From: Methylobacterium nonmethylotrophicum
Lineage (GTDB): Bacteria; Pseudomonadota; Alphaproteobacteria; Rhizobiales; Beijerinckiaceae
Reading direction: 5' to 3'
Assembly (NCBI RefSeq): GCF_004745635.1
Contig: NZ_SRLB01000016.1
Coordinates: 1 to 64,000, forward strand
DNA length: 64,000 bases
The notes beneath the pieces were generated by a model. It was not told where the DNA came from and ran no database searches. It saw nothing but the letters and a program-made list of their open reading frames with translations. A program made the position numbers and the translations under genes. Below are positions 42,875 to 51,459 of the stretch, piece after piece; the stretch's first letter is position 1, and each line of letters opens with the position of its first letter.

Positions 42875-44779
42875 ATGGACGAGACCTCCGGCACGCCCTC
42901 GATCGACGAGCCGGGTCTCCCCGGGTTCAGCGCCGCTCCCCGCCCGCAGGCCCCCGCCTACCGGGTTCTGGCGCGCAAGTACCGACCCAAGGATTTCGAC
43001 GACCTGATCGGCCAGGGCGCCATGGTGCGCACCCTGGCGAACGCCTTCGAGGCCGGCCGCATCCCGCAGGCCTGGATGCTCACCGGCGTGCGCGGGGTCG
43101 GCAAGACCACCACCGCCCGCATCCTCGCCCGCGGGCTCAACTACGCCCTGCCCGACGCTCCCGACGCCGGGCCGACGATCCGCCTGCCCCGGCTCGGCCT
43201 GCACTGCGCCGCCATCATGGAATCCCGGCACATCGACGTGCTGGAGATGGACGCGGCCTCGCATACTGGCATCGACGACGTCCGCCAGATCATCGACGGC
43301 ATCCGGTACGCGCCGGTCTCGGCGCGCTACAAGGTCTACATCGTCGACGAGGTCCACATGCTGTCCGAGAAGGCGTTCAACGCCTTCCTGAAGACGCTTG
43401 AGGAGCCGCCGCCGCACGCGAAGTTCGTCTTCGCCACCACCGAGATCCGCAAGGTTCCGGTCACCATCCTGTCGCGCTGCCAGCGCTTCGACCTGCGCCG
43501 GGTCGAGGCCGGGGCGCTGATCGCCCACCTGCAGAAGATCTGCGACGCGGAAGGCGTCGCGGCCGAGGCCGAGGCGCTCGCCGCCATCGCCCGGGCGGCG
43601 GAGGGCTCGGTGCGCGATTCGCTCTCGCTCCTCGACCAGGCGATCGCCCACGGCGCCGGCCGCGTCACCGCCGGGACGGTGCGCGACATGCTCGGCCTCG
43701 CCGACCGGGCCCGGGTCGTCGACCTGTTCGAGGCGGCGATGCGCGGCGACGTGCCGGCCGCCTTCGCGGAGCTGCGGGCCCAGCACGAGGCCGGGGCCGA
43801 CCCAGGCGTCGTGCTCTCCGATCTCGCCGAGTTCACCCACCTCGTCACCCGCCTGAAGCTCGCGCCCGATTCGGCCCGAACCGATACCTCGCTCAGCGAG
43901 GTCGAGCGGGTGCGCGGCGGCGACTTCGCCGACCGGCTCTCGGTGCGCGCCCTGTCCCGCGCCTGGCAGATTCTGCTCAAGGCGATCCCCGAGGTGCAGA
44001 CCGCGACCCGGCCGCTGGCCGCGGCCGAGATGGCCCTGGTGCGCCTGATCTACGCCGCCGACCTGCCGACGCCGGACGAGGCGCTGCGGCAGATCAAGGA
44101 GGGCGGGAGCCTCGGCCTTCCGGCCCGGGCGCCGGCGGCGGCTGCGCAGGCGGCTGCGCCGGTGGCGCAGGCGATGCGGGAGCTTCCGGCGTCCGCGCCC
44201 GTCGCCGCCCTTCGACCGGCGATGGCCACGGCGCCGGCCCTGGCGCGCAGCCTGCCCGATGCGCCCCCGGCCGAACCGGTCCGCCCGGACCCGCCGCCGC
44301 GCCCGACCCTGGTCCAGCCTGCCCCGGCCCCGAAACCGGCTGCCAAGGCCGAATCCGGCCCGCGCCTGCGCCGGTTCGAGGACATCGTCGCGCTCGCCGA
44401 CGAGCGGCGCGACATCGGTCTCAAGATGGCGCTCGAGCGCGACGTGCACCTGGTGCGGTTCGAGGACGGCCGCATCGAGTTCCGCCTCGCCGAGGGCGGT
44501 CGGGCAACGCTCGCCAACGACCTCGCCAACGCCCTGAACGCCTGGACCGGCCGGCGCTGGGTGGTGGCCCTGTCGCAGGAGCCCGGCGAGGCGACCCTCG
44601 ACGCCCGCGCCAAGGCCGCGGTCGCGAGCCGCCACCAGGGCGCCGCGAGCCATCCGCTGGTTCAGGCGGTGCTCAAGAACTTCCCGGGCGCCCAGATCGT
44701 CGACGTGCGCGACAAGACGCCGGAGCCGCCGGCCCTCGACGAGGCGCCGCCGCCCGAACCCGACGACGCGGACCCGTAG
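42875..44779 (+). CDS. dnaX: DNA polymerase III gamma/tau subunit
   Basis: A 634-aa clamp-loader ATPase. Visible parts are YRVLARKYRPKDFDDLIGQ, Walker A GVRGVGKTTTARIL, DEVHMLSEKAFNAFLKTLEE (DExH Walker B) and the SRC sensor in TILSRCQRFDLRRV. A proline/alanine-rich linker (about 410-500) leads to the tau-specific C-terminus that binds polymerase. The usual four-Cys zinc module after Walker A is not kept; only one Cys (GLHCAAIMES) remains, as I would expect in this lineage. It follows ffs and precedes ybaB-recR. Confidence 0.95.
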   Translation: MDETSGTPSIDEPGLPGFSAAPRPQAPAYRVLARKYRPKDFDDLIGQGAMVRTLANAFEAGRIPQAWMLTGVRGVGKTTTARILARGLNYALPDAPDAGPTIRLPRLGLHCAAIMESRHIDVLEMDAASHTGIDDVRQIIDGIRYAPVSARYKVYIVDEVHMLSEKAFNAFLKTLEEPPPHAKFVFATTEIRKVPVTILSRCQRFDLRRVEAGALIAHLQKICDAEGVAAEAEALAAIARAAEGSVRDSLSLLDQAIAHGAGRVTAGTVRDMLGLADRARVVDLFEAAMRGDVPAAFAELRAQHEAGADPGVVLSDLAEFTHLVTRLKLAPDSARTDTSLSEVERVRGGDFADRLSVRALSRAWQILLKAIPEVQTATRPLAAAEMALVRLIYAADLPTPDEALRQIKEGGSLGLPARAPAAAAQAAAPVAQAMRELPASAPVAALRPAMATAPALARSLPDAPPAEPVRPDPPPRPTLVQPAPAPKPAAKAESGPRLRRFEDIVALADERRDIGLKMALERDVHLVRFEDGRIEFRLAEGGRATLANDLANALNAWTGRRWVVALSQEPGEATLDARAKAAVASRHQGAASHPLVQAVLKNFPGAQIVDVRDKTPEPPALDEAPPPEPDDADP

Positions 44780-44840
44780 CCGCGCGCCGGCCGGCACCCC
44801 ACATCTGTCAGGATCTCTCTCACACCGCGAGGACGCCGCC

Positions 44841-45161
44841 ATGGACATCATGGGACTGATGAAGCAGGCCCAGGCCATGCAGCAGAAGATGGCCGACCTT
44901 CAGTCCGAACTCGACACCGTCCAGGTCTCGGGCGCCTCCGGCGGCGGCTCCGTCTCGGTGACGATGACCGCGAAGGGCGACGTGAAGGCCCTCACCCTGG
45001 ATCCCTCGCTGCTGGTGCCCGACGAGAAGGAGATCCTGGAGGACCTGATCGTCGCGGCGCTCAACGACGCCAAGGCCAAGGCCGAACGCGCGGCGCAGGA
45101 GCGGATGCAGGAGCTGACCAAGGGCCTGCCGCTGCCTCCGGGCATGAAGCTGCCGTTCTAG
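44841..45161 (+). CDS. ybaB: YbaB/EbfC nucleoid-associated protein
   Basis: A 106-aa protein with the family start MDIMGLMKQAQAMQQKMADL, central VSVTMTAKGDVKALTLDPSL and C-terminal NDAKAKAERAAQERMQEL. It binds DNA as a dimer and shapes the nucleoid. It lies 61 bp after dnaX and upstream of recR, the conserved dnaX-ybaB-recR order. Confidence 0.95.
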   Translation: MDIMGLMKQAQAMQQKMADLQSELDTVQVSGASGGGSVSVTMTAKGDVKALTLDPSLLVPDEKEILEDLIVAALNDAKAKAERAAQERMQELTKGLPLPPGMKLPF

Positions 45162-45167
45162 CTCCCT

Positions 45168-45223
45168 CCCCTCCCCACAACTTGCAGTGATCCCGGGCAA
45201 GCCCGGGATCACCTGGGGAGGGG
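45168..45223. repeat. nested palindromic intergenic repeat, copy 2
   Basis: An outer stem (CCCCTCCCCA 45168-45177 with TGGGGAGGGG 45214-45223) encloses an inner stem (45187-45198 with 45201-45212, GTGATCCCGGGC and its complement, 12 bp). The order CTTGCAG, palindrome, CTGG, GAGGGG matches the copy at 7711-7752. It sits inside the ybaB-recR interval, so it either lies within an operon transcript or splits it. Confidence 0.75.
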
Positions 45224-45260
45224 AAATCGCGCATCATTCTCAAGACAGGGCCCGAGTGTC

Positions 45261-45866
45261 ATGCCCCAGGCCGTCGCGGGCCCCGAGATCGAGCGGCTGA
45301 TCCAGCTCCTGGCCCGCATGCCCGGCCTCGGGCCGCGCTCGGCCCGGCGGGCCGCCCTCCAGCTCATCAAGAAGCGCGAGACGCTGCTGGCACCGCTGGC
45401 CGACGCCATGCGGGTCGCCGCCGACCGGATCGTAGTCTGCCACGAATGCGGCAACGTCGACACGCAGGATCCCTGCACCATCTGCCGCGACCCGAGCCGC
45501 GACCCCACCATGCTGGTGGTGGTGGAGGACGTCTCCGACCTCTGGGCGCTCGAGCGCTCCGGCGCCGTGACGGCGCGCTACCACGTGCTCGGCGGCGTGC
45601 TCTCGGCCCTCGACGGGGTGCGGCCGGAGAACCTGAACTTGAGCCGTCTGGTCGAGCGGGTGAGCGCACCGGCCATGCGCGAGGTGATCCTGGCGCTCAA
45701 CGCCACGGTCGACGGCCAGACCACCGCCCATTACGTCACCGAGCTCCTGACCCACCTGCCGATCAAGGTCACGCGGCTCGCCCACGGCGTGCCGGTCGGC
45801 GGCGAGCTCGACTACCTCGACGAGGGCACCCTGTCGGCGGCGATCCGGCAGCGCACGGCGTTCTAG
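45261..45866 (+). CDS. recR: recombination mediator RecR
   Basis: A 201-aa protein of the RecFOR pathway. The N-terminal HhH is in LLARMPGLGPRSARRAALQL, the zinc finger is CHECGNVDTQDPCTICRD (four Cys), and the Toprim domain follows with VVVEDVSDLWALERSG and YHVLGGVLSALDGVRPENL. It loads RecA at ssDNA gaps with RecO. Confidence 0.96.
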   Translation: MPQAVAGPEIERLIQLLARMPGLGPRSARRAALQLIKKRETLLAPLADAMRVAADRIVVCHECGNVDTQDPCTICRDPSRDPTMLVVVEDVSDLWALERSGAVTARYHVLGGVLSALDGVRPENLNLSRLVERVSAPAMREVILALNATVDGQTTAHYVTELLTHLPIKVTRLAHGVPVGGELDYLDEGTLSAAIRQRTAF

Positions 45867-45970
45867 CCGCACCGCGTCATCGGGTTTGACCCCGCCGACA
45901 CGAGCCCCTATCTCCCGGAACCATGCGGGCGCGCCGCGGCGCCCGGTTCCCCTTGCATTCTGGCCGTCCC

Positions 45971-46486
45971 ATGACCATCCGTCGTCTCGTCCTCCTGCCG
46001 GACGCTCAACTGCGCCAGATCTCGGCGCCGGTCGGCACGATCACAGGCGACGTGCGGAAGCTCGCGGCCGACATGCTCGAGACGATGTACGACGCCCCCG
46101 GCGTCGGCCTCGCCGGCATCCAGATCGGCGAGCCGGTTCGCATCGTCACCATCGACACCTCGAAGGAGAAGGAGGAGCGTAAGCCCCTCGTGCTCCTCGA
46201 CCCCGAGATCGTGTGGTCGTCGGAGGAGACCCGCCCCTACGAGGAGGGCTGCCTGTCGATCCCCGAATACTACGCCGAGGTCGTGCGGCCGGACCGGGTG
46301 CGGGTGCGCTTCCGGACCCTCGACGGCGAGACGGTGGAGCAGGAGGCCGACGGGCTGCTCGCCACCTGCCTGCAGCACGAGATCGACCACCTCAACGGCG
46401 TGCTGTTCATCGATCACCTGTCGAAGCTCAAGCGCGACCGGGTGATCAAGAAGTTCGCCAAGGCGGCCAAGCGCGAAGCCGCGTAA
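45971..46486 (+). CDS. def: peptide deformylase
   Basis: A 171-aa metalloenzyme removing the N-formyl group from nascent proteins. Motif 1 is GVGLAGIQIG (GVGLAAPQVG in many others), motif 2 EEGCLSIP supplies the Cys ligand and motif 3 CLQHEIDHLNGVLF supplies two His and the catalytic Glu. It begins the def-fmt-truA operon; fmt starts six bases after its stop. Confidence 0.96.
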   Translation: MTIRRLVLLPDAQLRQISAPVGTITGDVRKLAADMLETMYDAPGVGLAGIQIGEPVRIVTIDTSKEKEERKPLVLLDPEIVWSSEETRPYEEGCLSIPEYYAEVVRPDRVRVRFRTLDGETVEQEADGLLATCLQHEIDHLNGVLFIDHLSKLKRDRVIKKFAKAAKREAA

Positions 46487-46492
46487 CCGACC

Positions 46493-47425
46493 ATGCCCCT
46501 CAAGGTCGTTTTCATGGGCACCCCGGACTTCGCGGTGCCGACGCTGGCCGAGATCGTCGGCGGCGGCCACGAGGTCGTGGCGGTCTATACCCGCGCGCCC
46601 GCGCCGGCCGGCCGCGGCATGGCCCTGCGGCCCTCGCCGGTCCAGGCGCTGGCGGAGAAGTTCGGGTTGCCGGTGCTGACGCCCAAGACCCTGCGCAGCG
46701 AGGAGGCGGCCGAGACATTCCGCGCCCACGGCGCCGACGTCGCGGTGGTGGTGGCCTACGGCATGATCCTGCCCCAGGCGATCCTCGACGCGCCGCCGCT
46801 CGGCTGCCTCAACCTCCACGCCTCGCTGCTGCCGCGCTGGCGCGGCGCCGCGCCGATCCAGCGCGCCGTGATGGCGGGCGACGAGGAGACGGGCGTCGCG
46901 GTGATGCGGATGGAGCCCGGCCTCGATACCGGCCCGGTCGGCATGCTGGAGCGGGTGGGTATCACCCCCGACATGACCGCCGGCGAGCTGCACGACCGGC
47001 TGATGCCGCTCGGCGCCGACCTGATGGCCCGGGCGCTGGGCGCGCTCGAGCGCGGCAACCTGCAGTTCCGGGCGCAGAACCCTGAGGGCGTCGCGTACGC
47101 CCACAAGATCACCAACGAGGAGGCGCGGCTCGACTGGGCGCAACCCGCGAAAGCCCTGCACGACCGGGTGCGCGGCCTGTCGCCGTTCCCGGGCGCCTAC
47201 CTGACGGCCGATCTCGGCCGCGGGCCGGAGCGGGTGAAGGTGCTGCGGGCGCGACTCGCCGACGGGTCGGGCGAGCCCGGCACGCTCATCGACGCCGCCG
47301 GCACGGTCGCGGTCGGCGAGGGCGCGCTCCGCCTCGTCACCGTGCAGCCGGCCGGCAAGGGCGCGATGCCGTTCGAGGATTTCGCCCGCGGCCGGCAGAT
47401 CGCGCCGGGCGCCCGCCTCGCCTGA
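46493..47425 (+). CDS. fmt: methionyl-tRNA formyltransferase
   Basis: A 310-aa enzyme formylating initiator Met-tRNA. N-terminal MPLKVVFMGTPDFAVPTL and the active-site block HASLLPRWRGAAPIQRAVMA are diagnostic. The C-terminal OB-fold starts near residue 205. Its stop overlaps the truA start by one base. Confidence 0.96.
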   Translation: MPLKVVFMGTPDFAVPTLAEIVGGGHEVVAVYTRAPAPAGRGMALRPSPVQALAEKFGLPVLTPKTLRSEEAAETFRAHGADVAVVVAYGMILPQAILDAPPLGCLNLHASLLPRWRGAAPIQRAVMAGDEETGVAVMRMEPGLDTGPVGMLERVGITPDMTAGELHDRLMPLGADLMARALGALERGNLQFRAQNPEGVAYAHKITNEEARLDWAQPAKALHDRVRGLSPFPGAYLTADLGRGPERVKVLRARLADGSGEPGTLIDAAGTVAVGEGALRLVTVQPAGKGAMPFEDFARGRQIAPGARLA

Positions 47426-48177
47426 TGCCCCGCTACAAGCTCGTCGTCGAGTATGACGGCACCGCCTTCGCCGGCTGGCAGCGCCAGGCCGCCGACCGCT
47501 CGGTGCAGCAGGCGCTGGAGGAGGCGATCGCCCGCTTCGTCGGCGGGCCGGTGCGGGTCCACTGCGCCGGGCGCACCGATGCGGGCGTGCACGCGACGCA
47601 CCAGGTCGTCCATCTCGACCTCGACAAGACCTGGCGCACCGACACCGTGCGCGACGCCGCCAACGCGCATCTGCGGCCGGAGCCGGTGGCGGTGATCGCG
47701 GCGGCCGAGGTCGGGCCGGATTTCGACGCCCGCCACTCGGCGATCAAGCGCCACTACCGCTACCGCATCCTCAACCGCCGCTCCCCGCCGGCGCTCACCC
47801 GCGGCTTCGTCTGGCACGTGCCCTGGGCCCTCGACGCCGCCTTGATGCACGAGGCCGCGCAGCTGATGCTCGGCCGGCACGATTTCTCCGCCTTCCGGGC
47901 GGCGGAGTGCCAGGCCAACAGCCCGGTGCGCACCCTCGACCGGCTCGACGTGACCCGGGAGGGCGAGGAGATCGTGGTGACCACCGCCGCGCGCTCGTTC
48001 CTGCACCACCAGGTGCGCGGCATGGTCGGCACCCTGATGCTCGCCGGCGGCGGCCGGCTCACGCCGCAGGGCGTGCGCGACGTGCTCGATTCCCGCGACC
48101 GCACCCGCTGCGGGCCGCTCGCGCCCTCAGGCGGCCTGACGCTGATCGGGGTGGATTATCCGGCCGAGTTCGGCTAA
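47425..48177 (+). CDS. truA: tRNA pseudouridine(38-40) synthase
   Basis: A 250-aa enzyme modifying the anticodon arm. The catalytic block is CAGRTDAGVHATHQVVHLDL with the nucleophilic Asp, and YRYRILNR and FLHHQVRGMVGTLML are conserved. It overlaps fmt by one base (TGATG) and closes the operon. Confidence 0.96.
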   Translation: MPRYKLVVEYDGTAFAGWQRQAADRSVQQALEEAIARFVGGPVRVHCAGRTDAGVHATHQVVHLDLDKTWRTDTVRDAANAHLRPEPVAVIAAAEVGPDFDARHSAIKRHYRYRILNRRSPPALTRGFVWHVPWALDAALMHEAAQLMLGRHDFSAFRAAECQANSPVRTLDRLDVTREGEEIVVTTAARSFLHHQVRGMVGTLMLAGGGRLTPQGVRDVLDSRDRTRCGPLAPSGGLTLIGVDYPAEFG

Positions 48178-48253
48178 CGTTGCGTCAGCTCGGCACGCTT
48201 GGCCAGCTGGGGCGTTTCTGACATCGTTGGCCTGCCGGACCAAACCGCCGACC

Positions 48254-48691
48254 ATGACCGCCATCGCCTTCGATACCTATGCTCTGGTCCGCAGGCTCAC
48301 GGCGTCCGGCCTGTCGGAGGACCAGGCCGAGGCGATCACAGGTGCGTTGAAGGATGGACGCGAGTCGGATCTGGCCTCGCTCGCGACCAAAGCGGATTTG
48401 CAGGCGAGCGAGATCGCGCTGAAGGCGAATCTGCGGGAGACCGAGGCCGCGCTGAAGACGGATCTGCGGGAGGTCGAGGTTTCGCTCAAGACGGACCTGC
48501 GAGCGACCGAGGTTCGGCTGGAAGCGAAGATCGCGGACCTCTCCCACCGGCTGGATCTCGGCATGGCGGCTGGCAGCGCCGACCTGAAGCTCCTCGAACA
48601 GCGGATGACCGTGAAGCTCGGTGCACTGGTGGCGGCCGCGGTCGGCATCCTGATCGCCGCGATACGCTACCTGCCACCCGCCGCGCACTGA
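48254..48691 (+). CDS. coiled-coil protein with C-terminal TM (DUF1640-like)
   Basis: A 145-aa protein. After an N-terminal helical region (MTAIAFDTYALVRRLTASGL, GLSEDQAEAITGAL) come near-identical 11-residue repeats of the form LKxDLRExExx, spanning about residues 47-85, then a hydrophobic C-terminal helix VAAAVGILIAAIRYLP. This organisation matches DUF1640/CCDC90-like proteins, which form trimeric membrane-anchored coiled coils. The function in bacteria is unknown. It is the last gene before convergent minus-strand genes. Confidence 0.72.
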   Translation: MTAIAFDTYALVRRLTASGLSEDQAEAITGALKDGRESDLASLATKADLQASEIALKANLRETEAALKTDLREVEVSLKTDLRATEVRLEAKIADLSHRLDLGMAAGSADLKLLEQRMTVKLGALVAAAVGILIAAIRYLPPAAH

Positions 48692-48717
48692 GAGCGATAT
48701 CCCGACGCCGAGTGACG

Positions 48718-49287
48718 TCACACCAGGGCGTGTGCCCCGCCGGCGATGCCGGCGATGAGCCCGAAGCAGGCGAGCGTGACGAGCGCTGCGGCGGGGCCGG
48801 CCAGGCCGAGGATCGCCCGGGCGGCGCGGGCGTGCAGCCACAGCATCACCACCACGAAGGCGCCGGCATCAAGCGCCGCGAGGCCCGGCGTGGCGAGATC
48901 GAGGAGCAGGAGGCAGCCCGGCAGCGCCAGGGCGGCGAGGCCCGCCGCCAGGCACCAGTTGGTCACGACCACGAAGGGCACGTAGGCCCGCGTGCGGTTC
49001 AGGCGGCGCAAAACCGCGATCATCGCCAGCGGCACGGCGAGGAAGCCCGCGACCACCGCCGCGAGCACCGACGCGGTGACGTGATCGAGCTGGAACGGCG
49101 CGGAGCCGGCCCCGCGCTCCAGGGCCAGCGCCACCGTGACCGCCGGCGCCGTGAGCCAGATCGCCCCGAAGGAGCGCCAGAAGCCGCGCTCGCTCACGTC
49201 GAAGTGGCGCAGGGCGTCCGGCCGGCGGCCGATCAGGCCGGCCGTACCGCGCAAGGAGCGGGTCACCTCGTCAGCGCTCACGAACAT
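48718..49287 (-). CDS. multi-TM membrane protein, unknown
   Basis: A 189-aa protein with about five to six membrane helices after a soluble N-terminal 35 residues (SADEVTRSLRGTAGLIGRRP). The layout resembles Yip1-like DUF families but no motif fixes it. It starts 53 bp after dapE on the same strand. Confidence 0.65.
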   Translation of the reverse strand: MFVSADEVTRSLRGTAGLIGRRPDALRHFDVSERGFWRSFGAIWLTAPAVTVALALERGAGSAPFQLDHVTASVLAAVVAGFLAVPLAMIAVLRRLNRTRAYVPFVVVTNWCLAAGLAALALPGCLLLLDLATPGLAALDAGAFVVVMLWLHARAARAILGLAGPAAALVTLACFGLIAGIAGGAHALV

Positions 49288-49340
49288 CGGCGGCCTCCGG
49301 TGGGTCGAGGCCACAAGATTCAACTTTCGTCTAATGCCGG

Positions 49341-50552
49341 TCAAGCCTGATACGGGGCATCGGCCGATCGAGGAAAATAGGTATCGAGCACCCGCCCGTA
49401 GATCCTGGCCAGCCGGTCGAGATCCGCCACCGCCACCCGCTCGTCGACCTGGTGCATCGTCTGCCCGACGAGGCCGAACTCGATCACCGGGCAGGCATCC
49501 TTGATGAAGCGGGCATCCGAGGTGCCGCCCGTGGTCGAGAGTGCCGGGCGGCGGCCGGTCTCGGCCGCGATCGCGTCGGAAACCTGCTCGACGAAGGCGT
49601 CCGGCGCCGTCAGGAACGCGACCGAGTTGGTCGGGCGCACGTCCAGGCTGTAGCGCACGGCGTTGCCGGCCGCCGCGGCGAGACGCCGCTCCAGCTCCGC
49701 CGCCAGGGTCTCGGGCGTCCAGAGGTCGTTGAAGCGGATGTTGAAGGTCGCCCGCGCCTCGGCCGGGATCACGTTGGTCGACGGGTTGCCGACATCCATC
49801 GTGGTGAATTCGAGGTTCGAGGCGTCGAAATGCGCCGTGCCGGCATCGAGCGGCGCGGCGAGGAGCCCCTGGGCGAGGCGCATCAGGCCCGGGATCGGGT
49901 TCTCGGCCCGGTGCGGATAGGCAACGTGGCCCTGCACCCCGTGCACGGTGAGGTTGGCGGTGAGCGAGCCGCGCCGGCCGATCTTGATCATCTCGCCCAA
50001 GGCGTCGGGATTGGTCGGCTCCCCGAGCAGGCAATGGGCGAAGCGCTCGCCCCGCGCCCGCGCCCAGTCGAGGAGCTTGACGGTGCCGTTCACCGCCGGT
50101 CCCTCCTCGTCGCCGGTGATCAGGAACGCGATCGCGCCGCCGAAATCCGGCCCGCGCTGCCCGAGGAAGGCGAGGGTCGCGGCCAGCATGCAGGCGATGC
50201 CGCCCTTCATGTCGACGGCGCCGCGGCCGAACAGCTCCCCGCCCTCGATCTCGGCCCCGAACGGGTCGTGGCGCCAGGACGCCCCGTCGCCCGGCGGCAC
50301 CACGTCGGTGTGGCCGGCAAACAGCAGGCACGGGCCCTCGCCGATGCGGGCATAGAGGTTCTCGACGTCCGGCGTGCCCGGCTCGGAGAAGACCGGCCGC
50401 TCGACCGTGAAACCGGCCTCGGCGAGGATCCCCGCGAGAGTGGCGAGCGCCCCGCCCTCGTGCGGCGTCACGGAGGGGCAGCGGATCAGCGCTTGAGCCA
50501 GGGCGACGGGGGAATGGGCGAGAGGGAGGTGGGGATCGGTCACGGCGTGCAT
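49341..50552 (-). CDS. dapE: succinyl-diaminopimelate desuccinylase
   Basis: A 403-aa M20 metalloenzyme in the lysine/peptidoglycan pathway. Zinc ligands and catalytic residues lie in LLFAGHTDVVPPGDG, GRGAVDMKGGIACM, ITGDEEGPAVNGT, LLGEPTNPD and, near the end, GQTMHQVDERVAV. GTSDARFIKD is the DapE-specific substrate block. ATG 50552 gives the usual N-terminus; an upstream in-frame start at 50570 adds six residues. Confidence 0.94.
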   Translation of the reverse strand: MHAVTDPHLPLAHSPVALAQALIRCPSVTPHEGGALATLAGILAEAGFTVERPVFSEPGTPDVENLYARIGEGPCLLFAGHTDVVPPGDGASWRHDPFGAEIEGGELFGRGAVDMKGGIACMLAATLAFLGQRGPDFGGAIAFLITGDEEGPAVNGTVKLLDWARARGERFAHCLLGEPTNPDALGEMIKIGRRGSLTANLTVHGVQGHVAYPHRAENPIPGLMRLAQGLLAAPLDAGTAHFDASNLEFTTMDVGNPSTNVIPAEARATFNIRFNDLWTPETLAAELERRLAAAAGNAVRYSLDVRPTNSVAFLTAPDAFVEQVSDAIAAETGRRPALSTTGGTSDARFIKDACPVIEFGLVGQTMHQVDERVAVADLDRLARIYGRVLDTYFPRSADAPYQA

Positions 50553-50679
50553 CCGCGGCAAGTCGAGCAACTGTCGCCGCGAGCGGTAGCGCCGAATGCC
50601 GCCGATGAGAACCGCCGCATGCGCGGCCCATCCTCCGAAGGACTTCCCGGCGGCCGGTATCTCGCTTAACCAGTGCCGG

Positions 50680-51459
50680 ATGACCGCGCTCAGCCCCGAC
50701 GAGATCGAACGCTACGCCCGCCACATCGTGCTGCGGGAGGTCGGCGGCCCCGGCCAGGTCCGGCTCAAGGCGGCCCGGGTGCTGGTGATCGGGGCCGGCG
50801 GCCTCGGCGCGCCGCTGATCCAGTACCTGGCGGCGGCCGGGATCGGCACGATCGGCATCGTCGACGACGACGCGGTCTCGCTCTCGAACCTGCAGCGCCA
50901 GGTCATCCACGGCACGCCCGATATCGGCCGGCCCAAGGTCGAGAGCGCGGCCGAGGCGGTCGCCCGGCTCAACCCCAACGTCCGGGTCGAGACCCACGCC
51001 ACCCGGCTGACGCCGGAGAACGCGGAGGCACTGATCGGCGACTACGACCTCGTCGCCGACGGCTCGGACAATTTCGCCACCCGCTACGCCGTCTCGGACG
51101 CCTGCTACCGCGCCCGCCGGCCCCTGGTGACGGCGGCGCTCGGCCAGTTCGACGGCTCGCTGACCACGATCCGCGCCCACGAGACCGGGCCGGACGGCCG
51201 GCCGAACCCGACCTACCGCTGCCTGTTCCCGAGCCCGCCGCCGGCCGGCTCGGTCCCGACCTGTGCCGAGGCAGGGGTGCTCGGCGCGCTGGCCGGCCTG
51301 ATGGGCTCGCTGATGGCGCTGGAAGTCGTCCGCGCCGTCGCGGGCTTCGGCGAGCCGCTGGTCGGCCGGCTGCTGATGGTCGATGCCCGCTCGCTGCGCT
51401 TCGAGACGCTGGCTTACGCCTGGGATCCCGGCAACCCGTTGAGCGGGACGGAGACCTAA
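50680..51459 (+). CDS. ThiF/MoeB/HesA-family adenylyltransferase
   Basis: A 259-aa E1-like enzyme that adenylates the C-terminus of a sulfur carrier (MoaD or ThiS type). Key parts are RYARHIVLREVGGPGQVRL, the nucleotide loop VIGAGGLGAPLIQYL, VDDDAVSLSNLQRQVIHG and DGSDNFATRYAVSDAC. The CxxC zinc pairs of E. coli MoeB are absent, but YRCLFPSPPPAG and TCAEAGVLG are kept. Whether it serves molybdopterin or thiamine synthesis cannot be told. The last four bases overlap the convergent SEC-C gene. Confidence 0.88.
   Translation: MTALSPDEIERYARHIVLREVGGPGQVRLKAARVLVIGAGGLGAPLIQYLAAAGIGTIGIVDDDAVSLSNLQRQVIHGTPDIGRPKVESAAEAVARLNPNVRVETHATRLTPENAEALIGDYDLVADGSDNFATRYAVSDACYRARRPLVTAALGQFDGSLTTIRAHETGPDGRPNPTYRCLFPSPPPAGSVPTCAEAGVLGALAGLMGSLMALEVVRAVAGFGEPLVGRLLMVDARSLRFETLAYAWDPGNPLSGTET

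Noticed and set aside
42857..44878. 673-codon minus-strand open frame opposite dnaX
   Set aside because: It mirrors dnaX codon structure and carries no recognisable domain.
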